Below the pieces are notes generated by a model. It saw only the letters and a list, made by a program, of their open reading frames with translations. It ran no database searches and was not told where the DNA came from. From NCBI GenBank assembly GCA_022747635.1, contig JAKTNV010000003.1, positions 14,998,911-15,062,910 on the forward strand: a stretch of DNA of 64,000 nucleotides, read 5' to 3'. The translations under genes and the position numbers were made by a program. The stretch comes from Hetaerina americana (taxonomy: Eukaryota > Arthropoda > Insecta > Odonata > Calopterygidae). Each line of letters starts with the position of its first letter. The stretch's first letter is position 1. Positions 48,971 to 60,544 of the stretch are shown in pieces.

Positions 48971-50529
48971 TTGTACTCATATAACAGAACATAAGTTAAT
49001 CACAAAAAGTAAGCTTAAGAGATTTATGATATTAGCTTAATTGATGTAGAGAAACAACATTTAATAAAGCTTACCTAAACTTTTTGGAAACTAATAACAA
49101 AAAATTTAAAAAAATATTTAGGTAGAAATTTGGAAAAGTAAAAGTTAATTTTTTTTAAAATCTGAAATCCGCTACTTTTACCAGAAATGATGGATACCAT
49201 TGTGAAATAAGAATAATGATCGCCGTCCGGATTACCAATTCAATTTAATCAATCAAAGCGACCGGAAGAGTACAAAACTAAGGGAAAATATTTTCCTCCG
49301 TGTATTTTCTTTCAGCTAATTCCTTGCCGAGTTATAAAATCAATTGCCAATAAAATCAACCAATTAGTCGCTCACTATAATAAAAATGCAGTCAGGGTCA
49401 CGAAGGCACCGACTATTTCATCCACAGGGGGAAAAAGGCATGAATTTTAATGAGGGGATATGGACTGCAGTGCTTTCTACCCTCCGGCGTGGATAGATCA
49501 TTCATCTATACAAGCGTCGAGTGCAGACTGCAATGACACGGAGCCGGGGAAGTTAAGAGCATAGGGGACTCAAAAAAGCAGACGGAAGGGGAGGAATGGA
49601 GAGTAGATGCAAAAGAGAAATGAACACTTCGATTTCAATGTTACACACTTTCATGTTAGTGCGCGAATGCAATTCCTCCGTATTTTACTATAATAAATCA
49701 GAATTATATACTTCATTTAAATTAATTACAGTCAGCTAGGATGTTAGGCAGAAATACTTTCTTTTAAGTGACTTTGCTTCATGAATTTAGCCTTCCAGTG
49801 TCTTCTTTTCTTGTCGACGGATATCCTCGACAAAAGTGAACTAAAATATCGGTTAATTAATTCAATAATTATTGATTGTTCCATCCAAAGGAATAGGCGA
49901 ATAAACACAAATCAATTTAAATTGAATTTTCAGTTTGGTAAAGATAAAGAAAAAATTAAGAATGACTAAATCTTTATCACCAGTTAACATTCAATTACAA
50001 GGACCTCATTATTTTTCGTAAACACAATTAATTCACCAAATAAATCACAGTAAAATACGTAATGGCATAATAGTATGTGTAATAATATTAAGGAAGAAAT
50101 GCGCAAGGAAAAACAATTCAGTTGGGTGAAATTACATGAGTGGGATGAAATAACTGCGCGAGGAGATAATGTTAAGACCCGGACAATTGAAAGCAAGGGA
50201 AGCATAAATCCCTACTCTAAAAGATTCTGTGGAATAGTGATCGTTGGGAACTATTTAAACCAAATTTTGGGCTGTGTATCAGACTAATATTTCCGAAGAC
50301 GCATGCCTGGATGCTGTGTTAGAAGGAGGATAGGGAGAAATTTATTGGGGAATGTTGAAATTTAATTTTTTTTATATTTCTTAGAAGAGATTACAAAGGA
50401 TATACCGCGTGTTTATCTATGAAAAAATACGTGGAAAACTATATGCTTAAGCTCTAAACGTCAAGTGACGTGTCAATAATACAAAATCACATTTGGGCAA
50501 TCTTTATATTGTTAAACCATTTCTTGTAA
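48971..50529. other. AT-rich stretch, nothing recognised
   Basis: Only short open frames without motifs are present (for example 49781-49969 and 50075-50287 on +). No element ends were identified. Confidence 0.5.
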
Positions 50530-51228
50530 ATGTAACAAAGATAATACACTTTTCGAGAAAGAGGAAGGCTAACTAAACGTTAAAAATAGGAGGGCAGAAA
50601 CTAAATAAACTAAAAGCAGGTGGAACAGTTTACCTAATTCGGAAATGTTTTTAATCAGAATAGTCGAAACAGTAATAGCATATGGTGAACAGCTTCATTG
50701 TAGGGGCGTAGGAAAAGAAGCTTTCACAAGGATAATTGATGACAGGGACGTTGAATAAGAGTGCGAAGAAAAGGCTCCTTAAAACTTAGATTTGGAGCGT
50801 GCTATTGTACGGCGCAGAAAAATGGTTTTTGTAGTAGGATGATAGGCCTAGATTGGAGGCTTTTGCAATGTGGGAGTAAAGAAGAATGGAAAAGGTGCAA
50901 TGGATTGCAAGGAAAACAAACGAGGAAGTGCTAGGCATGGTGTGGGAGGAATAAGGATTGTTGGCCTATTGGTCGTTGTCAAATTTTGATTTATGCCACA
51001 CTTAAGCAAAATCAAAAGGAGGTATGAAAGATGGATTCAGAGCATTTTGATTGACGATGGGATGTTGAAGACTAAGATAGAGGGGAGAGCATTAGGCAAA
51101 CGTGGAATGCAAAGAAGTATTATAGGCATTTTGGGTGGCATGAAGGGAGGAAAGAAATATGAAGAATCGAAGAGGAACTTACTGCAGTGCCTAATTCCAG
51201 GTTATGTGCTCGGATAGGAGAACGTTTA
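50530..51228 (+). pseudogene. LINE relic (second family) that hosts the mariner insertion
   Basis: Broken frames give an FSRKRKAN-like start, IGGQKLNKLKAGGTVYL, LMTGTLNKSAKKRL, LIWSVLLYGAEKWF and LEAFAMWE. These are followed by VQWIARKTNEEVLGMVWE, RYERWIQSILIDDGMLKTKI and EGRALGKRG. The order matches 57290-59040 from the thumb region onward. It ends abruptly at the TA (51229-51230) of the mariner at 51231. Confidence 0.75.
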
Positions 51229-51382
51229 TACGAGGGTCATCCGGAAAGTAGTACCCGTTCGTGCCGCATGAAGTGCTGACGACGCGAGTAGCCGCTGGAC
51301 GAGGTCAGATAGCTTCAGTGGCTTGTCTGCCTTCTCTGAGCCAAGTTGCGTGACGCTAGCATTGCCTGTGTTGTTTCTGTGA

Positions 51383-51895
51383 TTGTTTACAATGTTTAAA
51401 AAAATTGAGAACGCCGCCAGTTGTGAAGTGAGGGCAGTGATTAAATTCCTCAATGCAAGAAACGTTCGCCCATGTGATATTCATCGCCAATTAAAGGAGG
51501 TGTATGGAGACAATGTAATGGACGAGTCGTCTGTTCGGCGGTGGTGTCGCAACTTCAACATGGGGAGGGGGAACACACACGACGATGAGCGTTCGGAGAG
51601 ACCGTCTGTCATTACAGACCAACTGGTGAGCTCAGTTGACGAATTCGTGAGGAACGATCGGCGCGTCACAATTGATGACATCTGTGAGCATTTTCCCAAT
51701 GTTTCTCGAACAATTGTTCATGAAATTGTTAAACACCATCTGCATTATGCAAAAATTTGTGCAAGATGGGTCCCTCGCGTATCTCAATGAGCTGGCGGCG
51801 AAGGACTATGCAGCAGGAATACAGAAACTTGTCACACGTTATGACAAATGCCTTAATTTGCTTGGAGATTATGTTGAGAAGTAGTTTAAAGTATC
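51383..51895 (+). pseudogene. Mariner transposase remnant, same as 41066-41567
   Basis: The first frame (51383-51790) translates to exactly the same 135 residues as the copy at 41160-41567, and the C-terminal 70-residue frame (51672-51884) is also identical. It has the same internal deletion of the catalytic core, so both copies descend from one non-autonomous master. The DNA-binding helix-turn-helix part is intact. Confidence 0.88.
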
Positions 51896-51946
51896 TTCTT
51901 TCAAATAAAATTTTTTATGCAACAATTTCAGAGCGTAAAAATCATT

Positions 51947-52019
51947 CGCCTTGACTGGGACTCGAACCCAGATCCCTCAATATCCGGTCGAGTGCTTTAG
52001 CCACTTAAGCTACCGAGGC
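51947..52019 (-). tRNA. tRNA-like module, unit 1 (antisense half)
   Basis: Same 73-nt cloverleaf as 783-855 with GAGT in place of GAAT in the T loop region. A and B boxes are intact; the T-run lies just beyond the 3' end on the minus strand. Confidence 0.5.
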
Positions 52020-52281
52020 GTCCTCTTAAACTCTGAAATTTTGGGGCTTTTAAAGGAACTAGATGTTATGACGAAATACCGTACATACAATGTCACATGC
52101 ATTCGTAGTCGTGCGCGAGGCGCCACTGTCCACGAGGTTAAAAGCCAACTTTAAACACGTATGGTGTTTTCCCTTTGACAAATTCCAAAGAAACTGCGGG
52201 AGATGCCGCAACAGTAACTTTTAACGGAGTCATCCGCTAATGTGCATTTTAATGCAACAATTTCAGAGCGTAAAAATCATT

Positions 52282-52354
52282 CGCCTTGACTGGGACTCGA
52301 ACCCAGATCCCTCAATATCCGGTCGAGTGCTTTAGCCACTTAAGCTACCGAGGC
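52282..52354 (-). tRNA. tRNA-like module, unit 2 (antisense half)
   Basis: Identical to the module at 51947-52019, one 335-bp period on. Confidence 0.5.
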
Positions 52355-52616
52355 GTCCTCTTAAACTCTGAAATTTTGGGGCTTTTAAAGGAACTAGATG
52401 TTATGACGAAATACCGTACATACAATGTCACATGCATTCGTAGTCGTGCGCGAGGCGCCACTGTCCACGAGGTTAAAAGCCAACTTTAAACACGTATGGT
52501 GTTTTCCCTTTGACAAATTCCAAAGAAACTGCGGGAGATGCCGCAACAGTAACTTTTAACGGAGTCATCCGCTAATGTGCATTTTAATGCAACAATTTCA
52601 GAGCGTAAAAATCATT

Positions 52617-52689
52617 CGCCTTGACTGGGACTCGAACCCAGATCCCTCAATATCCGGTCGAGTGCTTTAGCCACTTAAGCTACCGAGGC
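52617..52689 (-). tRNA. tRNA-like module, unit 3 (antisense half)
   Basis: Identical copy, third period of the antisense half. It is the last before the central inversion at about 52917. Confidence 0.5.
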
Positions 52690-52962
52690 GTCCTCTTAAA
52701 CTCTGAAATTTTGGGGCTTTTAAAGGAACTAGATGTTATGACGAAATACCGTACATACAATGTCACATGCATTCGTAGTCGTGCGCGAGGCGCCACTGTC
52801 CACGAGGTTAAAAGCCAACTTTAAACACGTATGGTGTTTTCCCTTTGACAAATTCCAAAGAAACTGCGGGAGATGCCGCAACAGTAACTTTTAACGGAGT
52901 CATCCGCTAATGTGCATATCTAGTTCCTTTAAAAGCCCCAAAATTTCAGAGTTTAAGAGGAC

Positions 52963-53035
52963 GCCTCGGTAGCTTAAGTGGCTAAAGCACTCGACCGGAT
53001 ATTGAGGGATCTGGGTTCGAGTCCCAGTCAAGGCG
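52963..53035 (+). tRNA. tRNA-like module, first of the sense half
   Basis: Full 73-nt module directed away from the array centre, followed by GAATGATTTTTAC with a T5 Pol III-type terminator. Confidence 0.5.
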
Positions 53036-53297
53036 AATGATTTTTACGCTCTGAAATTGTTGCATTAAAATGCACATTAGCGGATGACTCCGTTAAAAGT
53101 TACTGTTGCGGCATCTCCCGCAGTTTCTTTGGAATTTGTCAAAGGGAAAACACCATACGTGTTTAAAGTTGGCTTTTAACCTCGTGGACAGTGGCGCCTC
53201 GCGCACGACTACGAATGCATGTGACATTGTATGTACGGTATTTCGTCATAACATCTAGTTCCTTTAAAAGCCCCAAAATTTCAGAGTTTAAGAGGAC

Positions 53298-53370
53298 GCC
53301 TCGGTAGCTTAAGTGGCTAAAGCACTCGACCGGATATTGAGGGATCTGGGTTCGAGTCCCAGTCAAGGCG
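53298..53370 (+). tRNA. tRNA-like module, second of the sense half
   Basis: Same sequence one period later, with T5 downstream. Confidence 0.5.
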
Positions 53371-53632
53371 AATGATTTTTACGCTCTGAAATTGTTGCAT
53401 TAAAATGCACATTAGCGGATGACTCCGTTAAAAGTTACTGTTGTGGCATCTCCCGCAGTTTCTTTGGAATTTGTCAAAGGGAAAACACCATACGTGTTTA
53501 AAGTTGGCTTTTAACCTCGTGGACAGTGGCGCCTCGCGCACGACTACGAATGCATGTGACATTGTATGTACGGTATTTCGTCATAACATCTAGTTCCTTT
53601 AAAAGCCCCAAAATTTCAGAGTTTAAGAGGAC

Positions 53633-53705
53633 GCCTCGGTAGCTTAAGTGGCTAAAGCACTCGACCGGATATTGAGGGATCTGGGTTCGAGTCCCAGTCA
53701 AGGCG
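53633..53705 (+). tRNA. tRNA-like module, third of the sense half
   Basis: Same sequence in the terminal partial unit. The unit stops about 97 bp downstream at the family's right end. Confidence 0.5.
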
Positions 53706-53881
53706 AATGATTTTTACGCTCTGAAATTGTTGCATTAAAATGCACATTAGCGGATGACTCCGTTAAAAGTTACTGTTGCGGCATCTCCCGCAGTTTCTTT
53801 GGAAAATTTTTTATGTTTGTTAATATTTACTTTTGTGTCTTTATTTCACGAACGGGTACTACTTTCCGGATGACCCTCGTA

Positions 53882-55299
53882 GATTGTGTCCATTAAAGAC
53901 CTTCCTTGACCGGTGGAATATAAAATAAGCAGTTCATATTACTTTTTTAACACTGATCGTTTGACGAAGACAAATTAAAAATGTTTTTCGTTGCATTAGT
54001 ACATAAAACATATGGCGTAAACGGTTTTATACCAAATTTTAGCCTTTATTTTTTTATTCATTATAATATCCCTCCATTTAAATTTTAACAGGCAGGTATT
54101 GCAGCCAGTTTTCTAAAAAGATAACATAAAATGAAACTGTAAGCAGCATGTAAGTTTTGATATGAGTAACAAAATGTGTGGAAATAACAGTAAAATCCCT
54201 GGGTGAAATTATGGCTATAATGAAAGCAATGGAAAATTATCTTATACGCGAGTGGCGTGCAGGATTAATTATAATAAGTTTAATTTCAAATTGAAGCAAG
54301 GTTGAGGAAATCGCTTTCGTCATAACGTTTTCTATTTCTCAAAATACTGCTAATGCTTTGTGTAGCGGCAATAGTTAAATGGTATCATTGGCGTCCGAAT
54401 GGGAGTTAATCAAACCACGTATTCAAAATATCCCACTACAAAAGCCTCTAGAATTCAGTGCCGTATAATACGCCGGCAAAAAGTTATTGCAATGTAAAAC
54501 CTTAGCCTTATATTTTTCACCTCATACAAATTTTACATTTTTCCAGTAGTCTGGCCACGAAAGCGCAAGACTATAGCTGATTAATTTTATTACGGTCTAT
54601 GCATTAACATCTTGCTTAACTGTATGTTATGCAAAATAATGGGTATATTTTACCGACTTCAACTTATAAATGCATAATTTTATTCAGACTTCAGAAGCAA
54701 TAGCAATCAAAATGAAACATGCAAAACATTCTTTTAAGTTATATGCACGAAATTAAGCTGTGAATAACAGTTACTTCATTTCCAGTAGAAACGTTTTGAT
54801 ATTATTTTCAAGAAAGCAGAAACGTAATTAGGCAAGGCATAGAACTATTAGTAATGAAGCCATCAAATATAGCATTGAACTACCTTTATACTAACGAAAA
54901 TAAAAACGCATTAAATTAATTAAAACAATACTTGTGTAAATATGTAATAAAATATACACAAGGTCAATTATTTCACAAACAAATTTTCTAAACATTTTCT
55001 CTGTCGTAACTTCCCCATAAAATGACAATGCATGTAAATTTCCATTGGAGGAAAAGTATGCTCAAATGTTGAAGAAAATAATCAGGATTTCCTCAATTCA
55101 TCGCGTTTTAATGATCAGATATTACTTTCTGCTCATAAAAGATTGCTTTGTTGAGGTAAATTGTGGGCGTATACTAAAGAAAACTTTTGCTGCTAAAAAT
55201 GGTGGATGCGGGAGCGACACTTCAAACGCATAGATATTTAATAGCTTTCCTTCATTTTGAAAAATATCTTGCGGGAGGATATGCCAAAATTCGCGGGGA
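53882..55299. other. AT-rich stretch, nothing firmly recognised
   Basis: No open frame with motifs. The sequence just after 53881 (GATTGTGTCCATTAAAG) weakly resembles the 3' end of the LINE family that hosts the mariner, and may be its continuation. Confidence 0.45.
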
Positions 55300-55930
55300 T
55301 GTTGAATCGGGGAGAGTTGTGCGGACAAAAAGGGGTGAGAGGGTCCAGGGGGAGGAGCAGGCTTTCCACAAACCGGTCACCCTACAGTAGCAGCGCCATG
55401 ACAATTCCACCGGGAATACTCCGAACTGTTACGATAAACCAAACCAGTCGTGACGAACGCCACCCGTCTTCCCTCCCCGCGACCTAGGCCAACCTCTCCC
55501 GTGACGCAAACGCCCACGCGCCGAAATTCTCCTTGCTCTCTCCAACCCTCCCTCCCTCTCTCTCCTCAAATCGCCCATCCGCCCTATTCCGACCCACCGC
55601 GAACACCACCCGGCAACGTCACTCCCTCCTCCCCCAAAAGGCCCTCTCCTCCCACCCAACCCTCGAAATGGAGAGGGACAACCGACCGACGCTTCTCCCG
55701 CCCCCATTCGCCTGTACCCGCCCGGCCGCCCACTCTCACGACCCTCGCCCCTCCCTCCCGGGATCATCAACGTCAACTCCCGCCGAAACCGCATTCCTCG
55801 ATCTCGCCCCCCGCCGCCCAAAAACCTCTCTCCCCCATCCATCAGGGTCGCTTCGATTCGCACAGCGAGAAAATTGGGAAAGATAGAGAAGAGAATAGGA
55901 GGGAAGTTGGAATGGGGGGATTGCGGGTAA
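55300..55930. other. GC-rich, pyrimidine-skewed island
   Basis: The plus strand is C-rich (CCCTCC, CCGCCC) with many CpG. The open frames of 174 and 163 codons on opposite strands are Arg/Gly- and Pro/Ser-rich and show no domain, so neither is called. 55931-56807 holds nothing recognisable. Confidence 0.55.
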
Positions 55931-56803
55931 TCGTTCATTAGTCTCGGAGACACGTCGCTTCCTAGCGTCCGAAGAACGAAGGACCAAAACCTCGAAGTTC
56001 TCTCGCTTAAATTTTAATGGGGAGGTGGGAATATATGGTGCTAGGGTTTATTCCCTCGGGAAAAACTAGTTTTAAGCCGACTACTTCCTCTTCTCTACTT
56101 CTTTCTCATGACTGCAGACTACTAATAAGGCATAATTGATTCAAAATCCCACGTCATTTTTTGTACCGAACAAGAAAAGAATTGTATCACAGCATAACCT
56201 ATTGATCTTTACAAAACATGAACCAGATGATGCTCTCTATAGCCACCGCCAGATTACTACTGCGATGATAAATGTAGTTCTTGGTTCCGAAAGCATTTCG
56301 TTCAACATTCGCAAATGTAAGCGCAATAAAACCTCCTGCCAAAGCTGCCATGAACACAGGAACAGACGTAATTAATTAAAAGATCAATTAATTCACGAGC
56401 GGCAAAGGAAAATATTCTATTGAACGCAAATGTATGACAGAGATGGATTAATTTTGTAGGTTTCAAGATCATACCCGTATGGTTTGACAATACAGGCGTA
56501 TTGTGCCGCTTGAAGGTTAGTTTGATTAGTGAGCTTCAAATCAAGCCGTAATAAAACCACCTCTTGCATAATCCACAACCCTATGCAAAAGGAAGGGTTC
56601 CGTGCAACCTGCGGTATCCCATAAAGTCCTGGTTTTCAGATGATTACAACAAAATGACTTTTAGCTGCGGGCGTACAGGGTATTTCAGTTTTTCTTAATG
56701 TGGCCCTTTGAATCTATTTACCTAGTGAATCCTAAAGACTCACTACGATTACATTTTAATTAGATCAGTACTGTTGCTAAATTTAAGAGAAAGAAACATC
56801 TTT

Positions 56804-56917
<114 letters not shown>

Positions 56918-56923
56918 TCTAAA

Positions 56924-57190
56924 GTGGGTCGCGGTAGTCCAGTGGGTAGAGCGTTAGACTGCCAACCAGAGGATCCCGGGTTCGATTCCCGGGCAAGGCA
57001 CTCTGGGCACCTGCAGCTCCACCCAAGCTGAAGTGATTTTTCGGGTACCAGGTCTTCCTGGGAAACCATAACCGGCACAGGGAAAGGAACTGACCCCCTA
57101 CCCTGATGTGTGAATTTTCACACGCCGGATAGGGCTTAGTACTGGGTGAACTCTGCCGCCACATACCAAACCGACCTTCGGGTTAATTAC
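56924..57190 (+). mobile_element. tRNA-derived SINE
   Basis: The head at 56928-57000 is tRNA-like, with A box TAGTCCAGTGGGT and a perfect B box GGTTCGATTCC. The putative anticodon loop CTGCCAA would give GCC, but acceptor and anticodon stems contain mismatches, so it is not a functional tRNA. A unique body of about 190 bp follows, containing a short hairpin GTGTGAATTTTCACAC (about 57107-57122), and ends near 57190. It is unrelated to the 335-bp tRNA-like family. The right boundary and target duplication are uncertain. Confidence 0.75.
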
Positions 57191-57289
57191 TGTGTTTATG
57201 GTTTTTTAAAATATACTATATATTCTAAGTTCATCGGCGTTCTGTAATGGGCGAAACTATATGCATTGTTATTTTTGGTAAAATATACT

Positions 57290-59040
57290 GAGGTGATAAG
57301 AAAGGTAATATAAATAAATAAATATGATAGAAGTAAATGGAAGAATATAAACAGAGTTAGGCAGAGGGAAGTACAAAGAGTTAAATAATAAATTAAGGCA
57401 GGTAACAAATAGAGCAAAAGAATCATGGTCGAAGATGCACTGCGGGGATATGGAAAGTTTGTTGAGGTAGGATGACATTGGTACGCTGAACAAGAAGGTT
57501 AAAATTCTATCAGGAAGTAAAAAGGGAAGATCTATGCTAACAGTCAGAAATAAGGTGGGCAAGATAATAATTGATCCAAGAGAGATGTAAGAAATATGTA
57601 AAGCGCTGTATGGTAATGACCTTAGGCCAACAAAGTTAGACATACGAGAAAGAAAGAGAACATGACGTAGAGGAAGATAGCTTAGGTCCAGTTATACTCG
57701 ACGATGAGATAGAAAGGGTATTAAGGGGGATGAAACTAAATAAGGCCGTGGGGGTGGATAACATTCCTGCGGAACTATTGAGATGTTTAGGAAACTGTGG
57801 GAGGAAGAGGGTATAAGGGCTGATTCGTAGTATCTATGAGGAAGGAATCTCGCCGGAAGACTTTGTGAGATCAGTGTTAGTTCCTATTCCGAAAAATGTA
57901 AAGGCTACATCGTGTGAGGACTAAAGAACAATATGTTTGATTTCCCACGCAGCTAAAGTTGTTCTCAGGATCATTAACAAAAGGATAGAGAGTAGGGAAA
58001 ATGATTACTCAGGGGGTGATCAGTTTGGGTTTAAATTGGAGGGACAGGAGGCTAATCCGCAACCTGTACATGTCTCAGACTGCTCAGGTGCGAGTGGGGA
58101 CGGGTAGTCCAGATGGGCAATGTTAAGAAGAGGTGCAAGGCAGGGTTGCCAATTATGAACGGCGCTATTCAACTTATGTGTGGAGGAATGATTAAAGAGG
58201 TATAGGAAGAACTGGAAATAGGAATGAATGTCGGCGTGAAATTCGTAAAATAAGCTGATGACCAAGCTCTAGTGTGACAGTCATCCAAGGAGCTGCAAGC
58301 ATTTCTGAGTGAATTGGATATTCAGTGCGATGGATATGGAATGAGTTCAATATAGATAAAAAAAATGTTATGCGATTTTCCAGAAAGAAAAAGGCCAAGC
58401 TAAACATTGAAATAGGAGGTCAAAATATAGAGCAGGTAGAACAGTTTACGTATCTCGGAAGTGTTTTGGACCAACCAGGGCAAAGTAGCAGGGAAGTAAA
58501 GAGAAGAAATGCGCTAGGCAAAGAGGCTTTCACAAGGAGGTGTTGCATTGAAGGAGGATGGTGTTGATGACAGGGACATTGAGTAAGGATGTTAACAAAA
58601 GACTCGTCAAAACTTTGATATGGAGCGTAGTTATTTACTGCGCGGAAACGTGGGCACTGAAGCAGGAGGGTAGATGTAAATTGGAGGTTTTTGAAATGTG
58701 GGTGTGGAGAAGGATGGAGAAGGTGAATTGGTCAGAAAGGTAAAGGAATGAGGAAGTGATAGGTATGGTGGGCGAGGAGAGAGGTTTATGTGGGGAAATC
58801 CTAAGAGGGCAGGAAAAATCGATGAAGCGCGTTATGATCGGCAGTGGGATATAGACGACTGTGATAGAGAGGAGGATGTTAGGCAAAAAAGGAAAGGGCA
58901 GGAACAGGATAGGGTTGTTGGACTGGAAAAAGTGAGGTAGGAAGAATACAGAAAAGAAGAAAGACTTGCTGTAGAGTGGGATGATTGGTTGTGTTTCTTT
59001 AGGAATAACAAAATATTTATTGGGAAGTGGTGTCATCCAA
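57290..59040 (+). pseudogene. LINE relic, 'endonuclease-reverse transcriptase' type, internally deleted
   Basis: Broken frames give, in order, a NRVRQREVQRVK-like connector, then LGPVILDDEIERVLRGMKL, NKAVGVDNIPAELL and EEGISPEDFVRSVLVPIPK. After these come a CEDXRTICLISHAAKVVLRI segment (stop inside), QFGF, and a VKFVKXADDQALV motif C (stop at the Tyr position). The thumb part reads EQVEQFTYLGSVLDQPGQSS, then SKDVNKRLVKTLIWSVVIYC, AETWALKQ and FEMWVWRRMEKVNWSER. Motifs A and B of the RT are missing between QFGF and the ADD motif (about 58035-58130), so it is deleted as well as mutated. The endonuclease half is absent. I cannot assign the clade firmly. Five or more shorter relics in the window belong to the same family. 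Confidence 0.85.
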
Positions 59041-59569
59041 ACCCTAACTTAACTTGTAGACTACCTAATAAAATATAATAGATAAAATGCTACTGATTAA
59101 ATTGTACAGGGTCTATAAACCACTTCGCTAATATGTTTACCCAGAGCCCTATTATCGTGGCCAATGTGACTACTGATGATAAATTAAACGGTTTTTTTTA
59201 TTTACTTGGACGCTCCGGCTGATGCAGTCGTCCGATACTTTAAAAATGCTACGAAACAAATACTTATGAGTATAATTGTTGTGTATGATAAATTGAAAAT
59301 GCCTAAGCTTAATGTCATTATGCATTTTAGAGTTACAGAAAAAGTTCAACGCTCTAGCTTATGGGGAAACTAATAGGAATATTTATAATAAAAATCTGCG
59401 TCGGAAAAATATCATTCTCTGGGACGTATTTTCTAAATTCTTTCGAGGTCACCGAAGATTAAACATCATTCCTCATGCGACTTCTTCCTTAGTGGGCTAA
59501 CTGGTTGGTTGGGAAGTTTCCCTCAGCACCAATACTGAAGGTCCATGGACAAACAGAACGAATGAAAAG

Positions 59570-60100
59570 ATACTTTGCAGAATGGGGGGCCAAAGAGGGA
59601 TGAGAGAGAAAGAAGACAGGGGTGGGTGCACACGCACAACTGGGGGGAGGGTGGGGCGAGGGGCGTTGGACTCGCGCTGGCCACCCAACCCTGTCGACCC
59701 CCGAATAACCCGGTCTCCTCTTCCCAAAACCCTCTCCCCTTCCTTGTCCCCCTCTTGGACCAACCAAGCAAACGAACGCAATTACGCATCGCCTCAATAA
59801 AGCGTGACGTCATGCTCTGCAGGGGATTGTTGCTTCAATCATAGAAGGGAGGGATCTGATCTCTGGTCTGGTCTTGGAGGCAGGGGGGAGGGTAAGGCGG
59901 GCGGAGGGTGAGTGGCGGTGCGGCAAGGAGAGGGGAGGAAGATGGGAAGGTCAAGAGGTGACATTGCCAAGAGTCAAAAGGGTGAGGGCGCGGGGGGGGG
60001 GGCGTGGCTGAGGACCAAAGAGGACGGCTGCAGGAGGGTGGTCGAGTGAAGGCCCGGTCTCCCATCCGTTTTCCTCAAATCCTCCGGTCCGGAACGGCAA
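59570..60100. other. GC-rich island with G12 run
   Basis: It includes a C-rich part (59680-59765), then purine-rich DNA and a run of twelve G at about 59992-60002. Open frames are compositional. 60101-60544 contains nothing recognised. Confidence 0.55.
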
Positions 60101-60544
60101 TGGACAAACATGTAAACGTCCGTGACTGAAGGGTTTTCATTCCAGTCTTCCGTGCGACTGAGCGCAGCAAAGTGCAGTGCTGTGCACTCTCCGCGCCATA
60201 TTTTTGGTGCAGGACCCGACCGAAGGAATGCAAAATGAGGTCGAAGAGGGAGGAGAATGGGAAGCGTCATATATTTGCAATAGCTGAACTTGCAATTCTC
60301 TCGCAGATTATATTGACTGACGCCCACGGTGTTCCAGAAATCTAAAAGACACAAGTCCAATTTGAGCCCGAGGGAATTACAATAAAAACCCTGATCGTGT
60401 CATAATATCAGACTACTTAATTATGCCGTATTTATGGTTTGTCGTCAGGTCATTTGGCACGTAAAATGATTCTGAAATTACAGTTATCTTGCAGCAAAAG
60501 CGGTGCTGTACTCAATATGATGATACCTGGAATCAAAAAAATCT

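Larger units (their letters stand above)
51920..53802. mobile_element. Head-to-head array of 335-bp tRNA-like units inserted in a mariner
   Basis: Three units read in antisense (starts 51920, 52255, 52590; period 335) are followed from 52918 by about 2.65 units in sense (52918, 53253, 53588; period 335). Units are almost identical; one C/T change is visible near 53442. The direct repeat AAAATTTTTTATG flanks the insert at 51907-51919 and 53803-53815, and occurs once at the empty site 41031-41043 (minus strand). The whole insert forms a giant inverted repeat with about 0.9-1.0 kb arms. It has no protein-coding capacity beyond 67-codon shadow frames repeated in each unit. Confidence 0.92.
51231..53879 (+). 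mobile_element. Mariner (second family) carrying a 1.88-kb fold-back tRNA-like insert
   Basis: Terminal inverted repeats identical to those of 40967-41721 lie at 51231-51263 and 53847-53879, with TA at 51229-51230 and 53880-53881. Subtracting the insert leaves about 755 bp, essentially the same sequence as the other copy but in opposite orientation. The insert lies near the 3' end of the mariner, outside the transposase remnant. Confidence 0.95.

Noticed and set aside
51951..53701. Five identical 67-codon frames in the tRNA-like units
   Set aside because: They run antisense through the tRNA-like module and are repeated only because the units are repeated; no reason to think they are translated.
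51920..53802. CRISPR-like or satellite array
   Set aside because: Units are 335 bp, change orientation midway and have a flanking target duplication; there are no short repeats with unique spacers, and the context is eukaryotic.
55429..55953. 174- and 163-codon frames on opposite strands
   Set aside because: Both are products of GC-rich composition (Gly/Arg-rich and Pro/Ser-rich) with no recognisable motif.
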